From an uncultured Granulosicoccaceae bacterium (GTDB lineage Bacteria; Pseudomonadota; Gammaproteobacteria; Granulosicoccales; Granulosicoccaceae): 64,000 nt of DNA. The notes beneath the pieces are model-generated. The model saw only the letters and a list, made by a program, of their open reading frames with translations. It was not told the origin of the DNA and did no database searches. Positions within the stretch are counted from its first letter, which is position 1, and each line of letters starts with the position of its first letter. A program made the translations under genes and the position numbers. Location of the stretch: positions 89,403-153,402 of the forward strand of contig CALHNS010000019.1 in the NCBI GenBank assembly GCA_938035125.1, in the 5' to 3' direction. Shown piece after piece: positions 26,806 through 35,838 of the stretch.

Positions 26806-27441
26806 GCTACGATGTTTATTGGGCTTCCAATAAAAGCACGCTGTATATAACGCGCGATCTGATGCAACATCACTACCGCCTTAAGCGTTAAGCCTAAACC
26901 CCTACCCTTATATAAAGAACCATAGCTATCGACTATCGATAGGCTACTTCGACGTGGCCAATTGCCGCGTTTCTAACGTTTCCTGCCCCATTGAAGGCTA
27001 CAAAGCCTTTACATAGCCACTTTTAGTAGCCCTTCCATTCCTTCAAAGCTAACCTTGCTTTAAAACTACTTAACAAAACCGCCTCCTCTCGCCTTGCGTG
27101 CACAGCCGCGTTACGTGATCCGCTTCAAAACATCAGACAGTTTCCAGCTTCGGCAACGCGATTTGACCCGTTTTCGATGCGATGTTTAGCGTTATTACTT
27201 AACGGCTTTACTTAAATATTTTATTTACAAATCAATGACTTAAATGCCATATAGCGCTTGAGGCATTTTTTTGACAGACGATAAAATTCCCCCAAGAGGC
27301 TGATATACGGCCATTGCAAGAAACTGAGACCCACTTCCGTGACTCAACTTAGCCACGGTAATACAGTGCACGCCACTACTTCGACACATCGAAGAACACA
27401 ACAGCCGACGAGAAGATCGGCACTAGAGATGGGGAAATTAT
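26806..27441. other. 636-base non-coding stretch
   Basis: I find no convincing gene here. It holds a 10-base palindrome CTATCGATAG (26933-26942), several loosely repeated CTACAAAG/AGCC words around 26990-27060, and a terminator-like hairpin at 27242-27272. The last 170 bases must contain the promoter of the 27442 gene. A small RNA ending at the 27242 hairpin is possible but unsupported beyond the hairpin. Confidence 0.4.
27242..27272 (+). terminator. Terminator-like hairpin
   Basis: AAATGCC pairs with GGCATTT across a 13-base loop and is followed by a T-run. It lies 437 bases past the nearest upstream gene, so either that gene has a very long 3' end or an unannotated short transcript stops here. 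Confidence 0.45.
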
Positions 27442-27993
27442 ATGAGCCGTTTAACTACAACAATCAGCACAATACTTTTAGCCTTCGCTCTACTGGGTGC
27501 ATCAGGAACAGCGTCTGCTGAAAATGGTTTTTTGAAGAACAACAAGTTCTTACAAAACAACAAATTTCTGTCTTCTGACGAAAGCTATTTAACATTCAAT
27601 ACTTTCTCGCTTCATTTCGAGAATTTCAACGATCGCAACAACGTTACGCCAGGCATCGGCTGGGAGTACTCTCCTACGGGTAAGTTAGGTTTTCACGTAG
27701 GTACTGTAAAAGACAGCTTTAACTTCCAAGCGCGTTACATCGGAATTAACTACGCAACGCAGCGTTATAACGTTTTAGGTGGTCAGTTACGCTTCATCGT
27801 TGGTGTTACTGCATTACACAAGCAGTTTTCACCTAGTTCAGAACCAGAAACTCGAATCGTTCCTTTACCGGTTATCGAGCTAAAGATGTCAGAACGCTTT
27901 GTTCTTAACGTCAGCGGTTCACCAGAGCTGGACTTTCAAGGCCAACACACTAACGGTGTACTGATTCTTCAGGGTAAGTGGAACTTATTCTAA
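27442..27993 (+). CDS. Small outer-membrane beta-barrel candidate
   Basis: A 183-residue protein with a Sec signal peptide ending near GTASA. A short tandem repeat (FLKNNKFLQNNKFL) opens the mature part. It is followed by about eight alternating amphipathic strands and ends in a terminal Phe (LQGKWNLF), the usual recognition feature for BAM-inserted barrels. The size fits an 8-stranded barrel such as the PagP or OmpX class, but I cannot match it to either. A strong terminator follows at 28072-28105. Confidence 0.72.
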   Translation: MSRLTTTISTILLAFALLGASGTASAENGFLKNNKFLQNNKFLSSDESYLTFNTFSLHFENFNDRNNVTPGIGWEYSPTGKLGFHVGTVKDSFNFQARYIGINYATQRYNVLGGQLRFIVGVTALHKQFSPSSEPETRIVPLPVIELKMSERFVLNVSGSPELDFQGQHTNGVLILQGKWNLF

Positions 27994-28071
27994 AAAATCA
28001 TAAGGAACGATGACTTTATAGATAACCCTATAAACGTTCCCTAGAATTTCTCAGGTGTTACCCCCCTTGGG

Positions 28072-28105
28072 CTGGTTGGCTACTTAAGCAACCAGTCATT
28101 TTTTT
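28072..28105 (+). terminator. Rho-independent terminator
   Basis: CTGGTTGGCT pairs with AGCAACCAG (one bulged G) around ACTTA, then TC, A and a seven-base T-run. It ends the transcript of the small barrel gene. Confidence 0.8.
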
Positions 28106-28124
28106 GTCCGCAATAAAATTCTTA

Positions 28125-28140
28125 TGGCATAGGAATTGCG
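28125..28140 (+). promoter_or_regulatory. Sigma-54-like -24/-12 promoter
   Basis: TGGCATAGGAATTGCG matches the RpoN consensus at TGGCA and TTGC with exact spacing. The predicted start is near 28151, 23 bases before the ATG of the 28174 gene and downstream of the previous terminator, so it can serve only that gene. Confidence 0.6.
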
Positions 28141-28173
28141 AATTGGATCACTATTCTCTCTTAACGGTGATTC

Positions 28174-28965
28174 ATGCGTAAAACAATAGCCACTTTGGCC
28201 GTATCGTTTGCCGCTCTCATTAGCCAGCCTGCATGGGCCGATCGGTATTTTTTCGAAGGCGTGTACACAGGTGGCACGGGCAATATCACCGTTGACGATA
28301 CCGAAGTTGAGTTTGAACAAGCTGCGGTGGATCTTACCGTTAATTTCGGCTCGATTAGCACCTACAACATTCCCTATAACGAGGCTTCGTTTCTGAACCG
28401 AAGCTCGTTCATCAATTACCGCCAAAATAGCTTAGGAAATGACGACACAGAAGAGCTAATTTCTCATGAAGTGTCAGGGCGGTTTGTCTTACGTTCGGGT
28501 CTATACATTGCCGCTATCGGTGATATTGACAGAGACAACAGAGACAATAACGTATATGAAATACAGCTAGGCCAATTCACCACAGACTACACAAGCGTTT
28601 TCGCAGGCTACATCGTAGATAACCAAGACAGCGCTAACGTGTTTACAGCAGGCGTACATTTCACCTCACCATCTGGCAAAGGCAACACATGGACAGCTTA
28701 TGACTTTGGTGGTCGCTACTTAGTTGAAGGCGAAGACAGTGAGTATGCTTTGAATTTCGGAATCGCTTACTACCCAGGATTTAGAAGCGCATTGGGGTTT
28801 CTCTACGAATACGCCGATGGTCGTTTAACCGATTCTCATGAAACTAACGTGTACGGCGAATACTATTTCTCTAAATACATTTCAACTCGTATAGACGGAA
28901 CCGTTTTGCGATTGGCCGACATTGAAGAACGATCGGCAAGCTTTAGTGTAAAGCTACGTTTCTAA
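28174..28965 (+). CDS. Outer-membrane beta-barrel (porin-like) protein
   Basis: A 263-residue protein with a signal peptide ending SQPAWA and regularly alternating strands throughout (for example YEIQLGQFTTDYTSVFAGYIV, and later EYALNFGIAYYPGFRSALGFLYEY). It ends in SVKLRF with terminal Phe. The length fits a 12-strand barrel or small putative porin. The ligand is unknown. It appears to be a single-gene unit behind a sigma-54-like promoter. Confidence 0.75.
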   Translation: MRKTIATLAVSFAALISQPAWADRYFFEGVYTGGTGNITVDDTEVEFEQAAVDLTVNFGSISTYNIPYNEASFLNRSSFINYRQNSLGNDDTEELISHEVSGRFVLRSGLYIAAIGDIDRDNRDNNVYEIQLGQFTTDYTSVFAGYIVDNQDSANVFTAGVHFTSPSGKGNTWTAYDFGGRYLVEGEDSEYALNFGIAYYPGFRSALGFLYEYADGRLTDSHETNVYGEYYFSKYISTRIDGTVLRLADIEERSASFSVKLRF

Positions 28966-29008
28966 TTCAAACCCAGTCAAGTCAAGACAAGCCAAACCGC
29001 AAGTACAG

Positions 29009-29917
29009 TTAGAACTGGGTGGCGGGTACAGCGAATATGCCGTGCCCCCCGTTCGAAAATTCAAGCCACGTTAATCCTGCATTCGGGAAGTTTGCTTGCA
29101 TCGCAGGTTGTGAGTTGCCCACTTCCACCACCATCCAGCCCTGTTCAGTAAGGTGGTTCGGTGCGTCTCGCATCATTACACGCACTAAATCCAAACCATC
29201 TTTGCCTGCCGCTAACCCCATCATAGGTTCAGCATGAAATTCATCTGGCATTGAGGCGATATCGTCCTCATCGACATAAGGTGGGTTGGAAATGATTAAA
29301 TCGAACTGCCCATCGATTCGCTCGAATAAATCACTCTCTATTATTTGAACCCGATCTTGCACTGCGTGTTTTTCTATATTTTTTTTAGCCAGTGCTAACG
29401 CCTCTTTGGAAAGATCTGCGCACACCACGTAAGCTTCGGGCAAGGCCAAAGCGCAGCTGATGCCAATACAGCCCCCCCCTGTGCATAAATCTAAAATGCG
29501 TTGCGGCGGGCTTATAACCAGTGATTCAGGCTTTTGGAATAAACCGAAAAAATCTGAATTAATGAATTCTGCCAACGGGGACCGTGGCACGAGCGCCCGT
29601 TCATCGCAGAAAAATTCGTGCCCTGCGAACCAAGCCGACCCTGTTATATACGCTAGCGGAATTCGTTCAGCCAAACGCCTATTAATGAGGGTATTGCAAT
29701 GCCTGCGTTGCCCTTCAGTTACAGGCTGCCCATAGTCAGGAGCCACATCCACGGGTAAATCCAGCGCATGCAACAACAGCCAGCTGGCCTCATCTAAGGC
29801 GTTATCCGTTCCATGACCATAATCTAGATTGGCGGCATCAAAGGCTTTAGCTGTCGCTCGAATGGCGTTTTCGAGGGTCAGTGGCCCGTGAGGTGGAAGA
29901 ACAGGATTTGAGTGCAT
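29009..29917 (-). CDS. prmB: 50S ribosomal protein L3 glutamine methyltransferase PrmB
   Basis: 302 residues from the ATG at 29917; an upstream in-frame ATG at 29986 adds a poorly conserved extension. It methylates the conserved Gln of ribosomal protein L3 with SAM. The SAM motif ILDLCTGGGCIGI and the catalytic NPPY are present, and the C-terminus WLEFSNGGHGIFAV is typical of PrmB as opposed to PrmC. It is divergent from the SCO gene, with 75 bases between. Confidence 0.9.
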   Translation of the reverse strand: MHSNPVLPPHGPLTLENAIRATAKAFDAANLDYGHGTDNALDEASWLLLHALDLPVDVAPDYGQPVTEGQRRHCNTLINRRLAERIPLAYITGSAWFAGHEFFCDERALVPRSPLAEFINSDFFGLFQKPESLVISPPQRILDLCTGGGCIGISCALALPEAYVVCADLSKEALALAKKNIEKHAVQDRVQIIESDLFERIDGQFDLIISNPPYVDEDDIASMPDEFHAEPMMGLAAGKDGLDLVRVMMRDAPNHLTEQGWMVVEVGNSQPAMQANFPNAGLTWLEFSNGGHGIFAVPATQF

Positions 29918-29992
29918 GAAACAGTGATCGTCTTTATCGCGTGCACAGTATAATCTGATTAGAGGCACTCTAAAGCGCAAAGGCAACCCCCA

Positions 29993-30718
29993 ATGGCATC
30001 AATCTCGTCGCATCGACTACTCCCTATTATTCTTGCCGCCCTGTCGCTTGTGGTTGGAATCTCCTTAGGCGCTGTAATGAACCAATCCTCCAGCACTGAT
30101 GATAAGACGGCCGCAGCTCACCCGAACCCAGATGAGGCCAAAGCGCTGGAAACGTTGCAACGAGAATTACAAAATTCATTGGTGCTACCGTCTGATTTCA
30201 AACAAGTGCCGCCGTTCTCACTGGTAGACGTTAACGCAGAAGCCATTAATGAAAGTGTGTTCCAAGACGCATGGAGCGTTGTATTTTTTGGATTCACCCA
30301 TTGTCCTGATGTTTGCCCTATAACCTTAACCGTAATGAAGGATGTAGTTGAGCAACTCAGTGTTGCCGATGTCCGGGTACCACAAACGCTGTTCATATCC
30401 GTTGACCCCAAGCGCGACACGCCTGAGATCATGAAACAATACATGTCATACTTCAATGAAGATTTTATCGGCATTACCGGTGAACTAGGAGCCGTGCATC
30501 AACTCACCAGCGCTTTGGGTATTGTTACCGCTTACACCGTTCGAGAAAACAACCCAGAAGAATACGATGTTGATCACACCGCATCGATGCTATTAATCGA
30601 CCCTCAAGGGCGCATGCGCGGGAAATTCACAGCCCCCCATACGGCCGACGCTATCGTCGCCGATTACACAACCATTTTAAAAGCACTTGATCCTGTGCAA
30701 AGCGCTCAACTGAATTAA
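29993..30718 (+). CDS. SCO1/SenC copper chaperone
   Basis: A 241-residue inner-membrane-anchored thioredoxin-fold protein (hydrophobic segment about 8-30, no lipobox). The copper site is complete: Cys104 and Cys108 in HCPDVCP and His195 in DVDHTASM. It delivers or reduces copper for the CuA centre of cytochrome c oxidase. It is followed after 2 bases by a PCuAC chaperone, which works in the same pathway. Confidence 0.92.
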   Translation: MASISSHRLLPIILAALSLVVGISLGAVMNQSSSTDDKTAAAHPNPDEAKALETLQRELQNSLVLPSDFKQVPPFSLVDVNAEAINESVFQDAWSVVFFGFTHCPDVCPITLTVMKDVVEQLSVADVRVPQTLFISVDPKRDTPEIMKQYMSYFNEDFIGITGELGAVHQLTSALGIVTAYTVRENNPEEYDVDHTASMLLIDPQGRMRGKFTAPHTADAIVADYTTILKALDPVQSAQLN

Positions 30719-30720
30719 CC

Positions 30721-31284
30721 ATGCCTCAAGCAATTCATAAAATAATGGCAATGATTGCCATTACGGTGTCGTTCACAGCTTGGGCCGATATGCCTAAAAT
30801 CAGCAACCTACTCATCAACCCCACCCCACCGGGTGCGAAGGTGAGTGCGGCTTACTTACATTTACACAACCCAAACAGTGGGGCACTAACGTTGTTTGAT
30901 GTAAGCAGCCCTGTGATAAAACGGGTAGAAATTCATAAATCTGAAATCGTTAATGACGTAGCCACTATGCGGCAACAAAAAGAAGTTATTGTTGGGGCAC
31001 AAGACAGTGTTGCGTTTAAACACGGCGGGCTGCATATTATGCTAATGGGCCTTGAAGCCCCTATGATGCCCGGTGAAGAAATACCGTTGGTATTTCATAC
31101 CAGTGAAGGTGATTTAACCATCAATGCCTTTGTAGCTGAATCCATCATCCTACCCAGTGATGGAAGCCATAGCGACATGAATCACGATGCAATAAATCAC
31201 GATTCAAAGAACCTCGACGCAACGAAACAAGATCAGAATCAACCAGGTGATTCTGCCGAACAAAAATCTACCCACAACCACTAA
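30721..31284 (+). CDS. Periplasmic copper chaperone PCu(A)C
   Basis: A 187-residue exported protein (signal ends TAWA). The copper-binding pattern H...M...H-x-M is visible in VEIHKSE, the Met of VATMRQQ, and HGGLHIMLM. The C-terminal 40 residues add a His/Asp/Asn-rich tail (HSDMNHDAINHD) that may bind extra metal. It is coupled to the SCO gene upstream and is followed 11 bases later by psd. Confidence 0.9.
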   Translation: MPQAIHKIMAMIAITVSFTAWADMPKISNLLINPTPPGAKVSAAYLHLHNPNSGALTLFDVSSPVIKRVEIHKSEIVNDVATMRQQKEVIVGAQDSVAFKHGGLHIMLMGLEAPMMPGEEIPLVFHTSEGDLTINAFVAESIILPSDGSHSDMNHDAINHDSKNLDATKQDQNQPGDSAEQKSTHNH

Positions 31285-31295
31285 AAGTTAACACC

Positions 31296-32153
31296 ATGCA
31301 AAAGCTCATTGATTGGTGTAAAGCCGCGCCACTTGCAGCCCTTCCCCATCACGCCGTTTCGCGAGTGGTGTACTGGCTAACTCGTCGCAAGGGTCGTGCG
31401 GTAAGCCCGGTTATAAAACGATTCATCGCGTTATTTAACGTTGACATGAACGATGCTGTCGAACCCGATATCAACACCTATTCAACATTTAACGAATTTT
31501 TCACACGAGCCTTAAAAGCCGAAGCAAGACCCATCGCGGCTGGCGACAATGAAATTGCGTGCCCAGCCGACGGTAAAATTTCTGCCATTGGTTCAATTAC
31601 CGATGGGCAAGTGCTTCAAGCTAAAGGAAAAGATTATTCATTAGCCACGCTATTAGCGGATGAATCGTTAGCCGATGCATTTAAAAATGGCAGCTTTGTC
31701 ACCGTTTATTTATCGCCACGCGATTACCACCGATTGCATATGCCCACAACAGGTACTTTGATCAGCCAAACGCATGTACCTGGCCGGTTATACAGCGTTG
31801 CCCCACACACCGTTCGAACCATTGATAGTATTTTTGCAAGAAACGAGCGTGTGGTTGCGGTGTTCAACACGCCAAAAGGTCGTATGGCGTTGGTATTAGT
31901 AGGTGCGATAAACGTTGCCGCCATAGAAACGGTTTGGCACGGTCTGGTAACACCACCTGCAGGCAAAAATGTAAACCACTGGGCTTATGAAGGCGATAAC
32001 GCTCCCTTATTAAGTCGAGGCGAAGAAATGGGACGTTTTAATATGGGCTCAACCATCATCGCTGTCTTTGAAAACCCCGTGCGCTGGCGCCATGATATGA
32101 ACGAAGGTGATTCGGTGCGTATGGGTCAGTTCATTGGCCATGAAACCGATTAA
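31296..32153 (+). CDS. psd: Phosphatidylserine decarboxylase proenzyme
   Basis: A 285-residue membrane-associated enzyme that makes phosphatidylethanolamine. The family segments FFTRALKAEARPI, VYLSPRDYHRLHMP and the self-cleavage motif FNMGST are present; cleavage before Ser252 would generate the pyruvoyl group (most homologues have LGST). Its end overlaps the convergent HExxH gene by 23 bases. Confidence 0.93.
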   Translation: MQKLIDWCKAAPLAALPHHAVSRVVYWLTRRKGRAVSPVIKRFIALFNVDMNDAVEPDINTYSTFNEFFTRALKAEARPIAAGDNEIACPADGKISAIGSITDGQVLQAKGKDYSLATLLADESLADAFKNGSFVTVYLSPRDYHRLHMPTTGTLISQTHVPGRLYSVAPHTVRTIDSIFARNERVVAVFNTPKGRMALVLVGAINVAAIETVWHGLVTPPAGKNVNHWAYEGDNAPLLSRGEEMGRFNMGSTIIAVFENPVRWRHDMNEGDSVRMGQFIGHETD

Positions 32154-32640
32154 GTAGCTGAGGTTGTCGAGCCGCTAACCAATCCAGCGCATCTTCAGCG
32201 TCTTCATGAAACCAGCGTTCACTGCTACCTAAGCGAAACGAATAACCCCACGCATCCATATCGATAAATAACTGTTGCCGATTAAATCCTTCTAAGTAAT
32301 CGGCCATTAATACCTGCAGATAACACACCGCGTTCTCTTCCGCTAAGGTACCACCCGCATTGGTATGAAGAACAGTTCGTCGTTCTTTAGGCATCACTAG
32401 CCAATGCCCACCTTCATGTAATGCTGAATGCACCGGTGTATCAGAACGCACGTACAACGTATTTTCAATTAACCCAGCCTCTTCATCACCCCAATGGCTG
32501 CCCGGTATCGGCTCACCGGATTCAACCCACTGAACCGATAACCCAAAGGGTGCGAAATGATCAACCAACACATGCGAACAAAGATCTTTTAATCGAGTAA
32601 CGATAGTCGCAGGTGTTGGCTCAGGCATGAGAATCGTCAA
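32131..32640 (-). CDS. HExxH metal-site protein of the EF-P cluster, EpmC-like
   Basis: A 169-residue protein overlapping the end of epmA by 20 bases; M5 is an alternative start. It contains SALHEGGHW (residues 72-80) followed by an RR pair and a later EEN, which could give a His-Glu-His-plus-Glu metal site. E. coli EpmC (YfcM), the hydroxylase that finishes EF-P modification, has a very similar local pattern, SALHE-x-x-HW then RR, although the rest differs. Location directly behind epmA and efp supports an EpmC-type role. The assignment is inference from motif and context. Confidence 0.6.
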   Translation of the reverse strand: MTILMPEPTPATIVTRLKDLCSHVLVDHFAPFGLSVQWVESGEPIPGSHWGDEEAGLIENTLYVRSDTPVHSALHEGGHWLVMPKERRTVLHTNAGGTLAEENAVCYLQVLMADYLEGFNRQQLFIDMDAWGYSFRLGSSERWFHEDAEDALDWLAARQPQLLNRFHGQ

Positions 32641-33613
32641 ACGTCACCACCTGTGCCAATTGGCTGTAACCACCCAGAACCATTAAGAGCCGATCAATGC
32701 CTAATGCCATACCAGAGCATTCAGGCAACCCATGTTGTAACGCATCAATGAGATGTTGATCGTGTGGCACCGCGGTTTTTCCCTCAGCGATTCGCTGTGC
32801 GTTGTCTTGGTGAAATCTTGCAGCTTGTTCATCGGCGTTTGTAAGTTCTTCAAACCCGTTGGCCAATTCCACCTTACCTATAAAAAGCTCTGCACGGCAG
32901 GCTACCAGGTGACCTGCTTCATGGGTATCAAGTTTTGCAAGCGATGCTTGACTGGCAGGGTAATCCACTAATGCTGTCAACGCATTTTTCGAAAATTGAC
33001 TGACCACAAATTCATCAACTAACAAGGTAAGCGCGGCATCCAGATCGACGGTTGTTGGGTTAGTTTTTATTAAAGACGCAGGGAAAGAGCGATTGTTTCG
33101 ACTAAACACATCAACGATGGCATTCAAACTGACTGCATGTGGGTAATCACCGCACAGTGCCTTCACTTCATCTTGATAACTCACTGTGTTTAATTTAACG
33201 ATTGGCTGATTCAACGATACACAGGCCGTGTTAACGATATTGAGGGCATCATTGAGTAATTCAGATAGGGAATAACCCACTCGATACCATTCTAATAACG
33301 TAAATTCTCTCTGGTGGTGCTTACCTGATTCATCTTGTCGAAAGACGCAAGCAAATTGATGAATATGTTTACCATGCGCTGCCAATAGGCGCTTCATGGC
33401 AAATTCAGGAGAGGTGTGTAACCAAGCGCATCCTTTGTTTAACGGCACAACAAAACTGTCGATATAAGGATCGGTTGTTCCTGCAGCACTGAGCGAAGGG
33501 GTAGTAACTTCAAGACTGTCGCTGGTTCGAAAATAAGCTCGCAGCGCGTGCATTAACTCATCACGCTGAACCAACGTAGATAATTCAGCGCTGGGTTGCC
33601 ACAGCGGTTTCAC
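32621..33613 (-). CDS. epmA: EF-P (R)-beta-lysine ligase EpmA
   Basis: A 330-residue class II lysyl-tRNA-synthetase-like protein without the tRNA anticodon-binding domain. Class II motif 2 appears as HQFACVFRQDESGKHHQREFTLLEWY and motif 3 as GMALGIDRLLM. It attaches (R)-beta-lysine to Lys34 of EF-P, which is encoded immediately upstream. The aminomutase EpmB, which supplies beta-lysine, is not in the window. Confidence 0.93.
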   Translation of the reverse strand: MKPLWQPSAELSTLVQRDELMHALRAYFRTSDSLEVTTPSLSAAGTTDPYIDSFVVPLNKGCAWLHTSPEFAMKRLLAAHGKHIHQFACVFRQDESGKHHQREFTLLEWYRVGYSLSELLNDALNIVNTACVSLNQPIVKLNTVSYQDEVKALCGDYPHAVSLNAIVDVFSRNNRSFPASLIKTNPTTVDLDAALTLLVDEFVVSQFSKNALTALVDYPASQASLAKLDTHEAGHLVACRAELFIGKVELANGFEELTNADEQAARFHQDNAQRIAEGKTAVPHDQHLIDALQHGLPECSGMALGIDRLLMVLGGYSQLAQVVTFDDSHA

Positions 33614-33619
33614 GACACG

Positions 33620-34186
33620 CTACTTAACGCGAGAGACATACTCCCCATTACGGGTGTCAATTTTGATTACCTCGCCTTCTTCAATGAACAACGGCACTTT
33701 AACGACCGCACCCGTTTCCATATGCGCCGGTTTGTTACCGCCGGTTGCGGTATCACCACGAACACCAGGATCGGTTTGGGTAATTTTCAGTTCAACAAAG
33801 TTCGGAGGCGTTACCGCGATGGGTTGGCCATTCCATAACGTCAGCTCGCAAATATCTTCTTCTTTCAGATACAAAGCGCTGTCACCCATGGCTGTTTTAT
33901 CAGCGGCGATTTGCTCATAGGTAGATTGGTCCATGAAATGCCAATGCTCTCCGTCGTTATAGAGGTATTGCATATCGGTATCCAGAACATCAGCCGCTTC
34001 AACCGAGTCGCCTGATTTAAATGTGCGCTCAACGGTGCGCCCAGTTAACAAATTCTTCACACGGGCGCGATTAAACGCCTGGCCTTTGCCAGGCTTTACG
34101 AACTCATTTTCAACGATGGTGTGTGGATCACCATCCAACATGATTTTTAATCCACCTTTGAATTCGTTCGTGCTGTAACTGGCCAT
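33620..34186 (-). CDS. efp: Elongation factor P
   Basis: 188 residues from the ATG at 34186; an upstream in-frame ATG (34267) adds 27 unconserved residues. EF-P rescues ribosomes stalled on polyproline. The modification loop reads KPGKGQAF with Lys34 in place, matching the adjacent EpmA ligase. The three-domain OB-fold layout and the C-terminal [11 protein letters not shown] are typical. Confidence 0.95.
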   Translation of the reverse strand: MASYSTNEFKGGLKIMLDGDPHTIVENEFVKPGKGQAFNRARVKNLLTGRTVERTFKSGDSVEAADVLDTDMQYLYNDGEHWHFMDQSTYEQIAADKTAMGDSALYLKEEDICELTLWNGQPIAVTPPNFVELKITQTDPGVRGDTATGGNKPAHMETGAVVKVPLFIEEGEVIKIDTRNGEYVSRVK

Positions 34187-34336
34187 GGTGCTTCTCGCCC
34201 GCCGCGGCGGTGATGGGTTGCTGTTCGATGTGCATAGTATATAGCCTGAAACCCCTGCCGGTGTCACACAAAGGCAGCAAAACCGTCATAGGCGTCTACA
34301 CTTATCAAGCTAAGCAATAACCACTAAATCGCCCTT

Positions 34337-35794
34337 GTGACTTTTTCTTTCAACCGCCTAAATTGCGTCCTGCGGGCAAGAGACGCAGCACACGCAGATG
34401 CTGTGACCAATTGGTTGCGCGTCAGCGCTCGGGTGGGTGAAATCACAACCTGTACCAACGACACAGAATTCAAGGACGAGCTGCAATGTCGGGTAGCCAC
34501 ACAGCCTCCTGATTTTGTCATTGTGGTGGTCGCAGGCGATGAGCTTCCCCCTCACCTACTCCGATACCCGGATCTGAAGGTATTGGTATTAACCACGCGC
34601 CGTAAAGTAGGCTCACTGACCCATTGGTTGCAACAAGGCGCTTGCGATGTGGCAAGTTTGACTCGCCCGCAGCAAGTTCAGCACGCGCTAAGTCGTCTGA
34701 TAGACGAATGCGCAACCGCGCGACGAGTGGATCTATTGGCCACCGAATTATTGCGCTCTGAAGCGCGTTACACCACCTTAGTGCGAAACAGTCGCAGCCC
34801 GCTTTCGTTTTGGCGAGACAACGAATTGTTGGCCTGTAGCCCAGGGTTCAGTGCCATTACTGGCATGGTGGAAGGCAGCAGAACAGAGGAATGGTTGAGT
34901 AGCTTCGCTAAGGAATCGGCCGCACAGCTTGGGCAGAATATAGACCATTGGCCCACTCAATTTCGCGCTATGATGAATGAGCAAAATCAGGCCATTCGCA
35001 TCGATCGCGAAGTGTCTTGCGAAGGTTCTGACGACAACGAACACTTACTCAGCGTAAAGCTTGTGGTGGCCGCTGAGCACAAAGCGCTGCCTAAAAAAGG
35101 CTCAAAATTATCTCAAAAACAGCCTCAAAAATCGGCGGTGGCCAAAACTGGCCGACGCGCCTCTAAGCCTGTGTCCGGTCGATTTCCTAAGATTCCCACC
35201 CTAACGAACACCGTTCCTGACCCATGCGCACTAGACGCACGTGCCTTAGACCCAAGTGCACACTTGGACTTTGGCAATTTGGACCCTAATGAGACGGATT
35301 CGGTGTCAGGGCTTCCAGCACGGCAAACGGTGATCAATAATTTCCAACGATGGTTAGCGGCTGCGAAGAACAATTCGCGTTATGTTGCAATGACGGTGGA
35401 CCTTTCCGACAGTGGTATCTCGGAATATACAAAAAGTAACACCTCCCTTCCAACCCATGACACCTGCGATGATTCGCAGGTTATCGAAGACACCGTGTCG
35501 GCAATTGATCGAACAATGCAAGATCTTGCTGTATACCGTGCCGCCGATCGATTGTCACGAACGCTCAGCTCGAATACTCTTCTGGGTCGCTTAAACAAAG
35601 ATTGCTTGGTTATCATTCGCGAACTTGAAGCCGATGAGGCGCCACGTATGTTAGCGAAAGGTATTCGTCGTTCGTTGGGTTCGTTAGGTGGCTTAATCGG
35701 CTCACCCGATGCGGTCCGCATCAACACAGTGAACGTCAGTGCTCAATCTGGCACCTCAGCGGAAGGTCTTGTCACTCGACTTGAAAATCGCTGA
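34337..35794 (+). CDS. Receiver-like/PAS/degenerate GGDEF protein
   Basis: 485 residues from a GTG. The first 130 residues look like a response-regulator receiver fold (DFVIVVVAG, LKVLVLTTRRK, QGACDVASL) but lack a clear phosphoacceptor Asp. A PAS-like segment follows (about 140-255), then a basic low-complexity linker (KKGSKLSQKQPQK), and a GGDEF-like fold (about 325-485: SGLPARQTVINNF to LLGRLNKDCLVII) in which the signature GGDEF is replaced by LNKD. The order resembles the FimX/TdrA-type twitching regulators without the EAL domain. It cannot be a cyclase; a c-di-GMP- or protein-interaction role is inferred. Confidence 0.65.
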   Translation: MTFSFNRLNCVLRARDAAHADAVTNWLRVSARVGEITTCTNDTEFKDELQCRVATQPPDFVIVVVAGDELPPHLLRYPDLKVLVLTTRRKVGSLTHWLQQGACDVASLTRPQQVQHALSRLIDECATARRVDLLATELLRSEARYTTLVRNSRSPLSFWRDNELLACSPGFSAITGMVEGSRTEEWLSSFAKESAAQLGQNIDHWPTQFRAMMNEQNQAIRIDREVSCEGSDDNEHLLSVKLVVAAEHKALPKKGSKLSQKQPQKSAVAKTGRRASKPVSGRFPKIPTLTNTVPDPCALDARALDPSAHLDFGNLDPNETDSVSGLPARQTVINNFQRWLAAAKNNSRYVAMTVDLSDSGISEYTKSNTSLPTHDTCDDSQVIEDTVSAIDRTMQDLAVYRAADRLSRTLSSNTLLGRLNKDCLVIIRELEADEAPRMLAKGIRRSLGSLGGLIGSPDAVRINTVNVSAQSGTSAEGLVTRLENR

Positions 35795-35838
35795 GTTAGC
35801 CCCCACATCCCTAGGGATGACTCAACGAGGATTTAGTC

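Noticed and set aside
26933..26942. Palindrome CTATCGATAG as an operator
   Set aside because: A single 10-base palindrome far from any gene start is too weak to support a site.
27271..27276. TTGACA as a -35 box before the small barrel gene
   Set aside because: No TATAAT-like -10 sits 16-18 bases downstream; the bases overlap the T-run of the hairpin.
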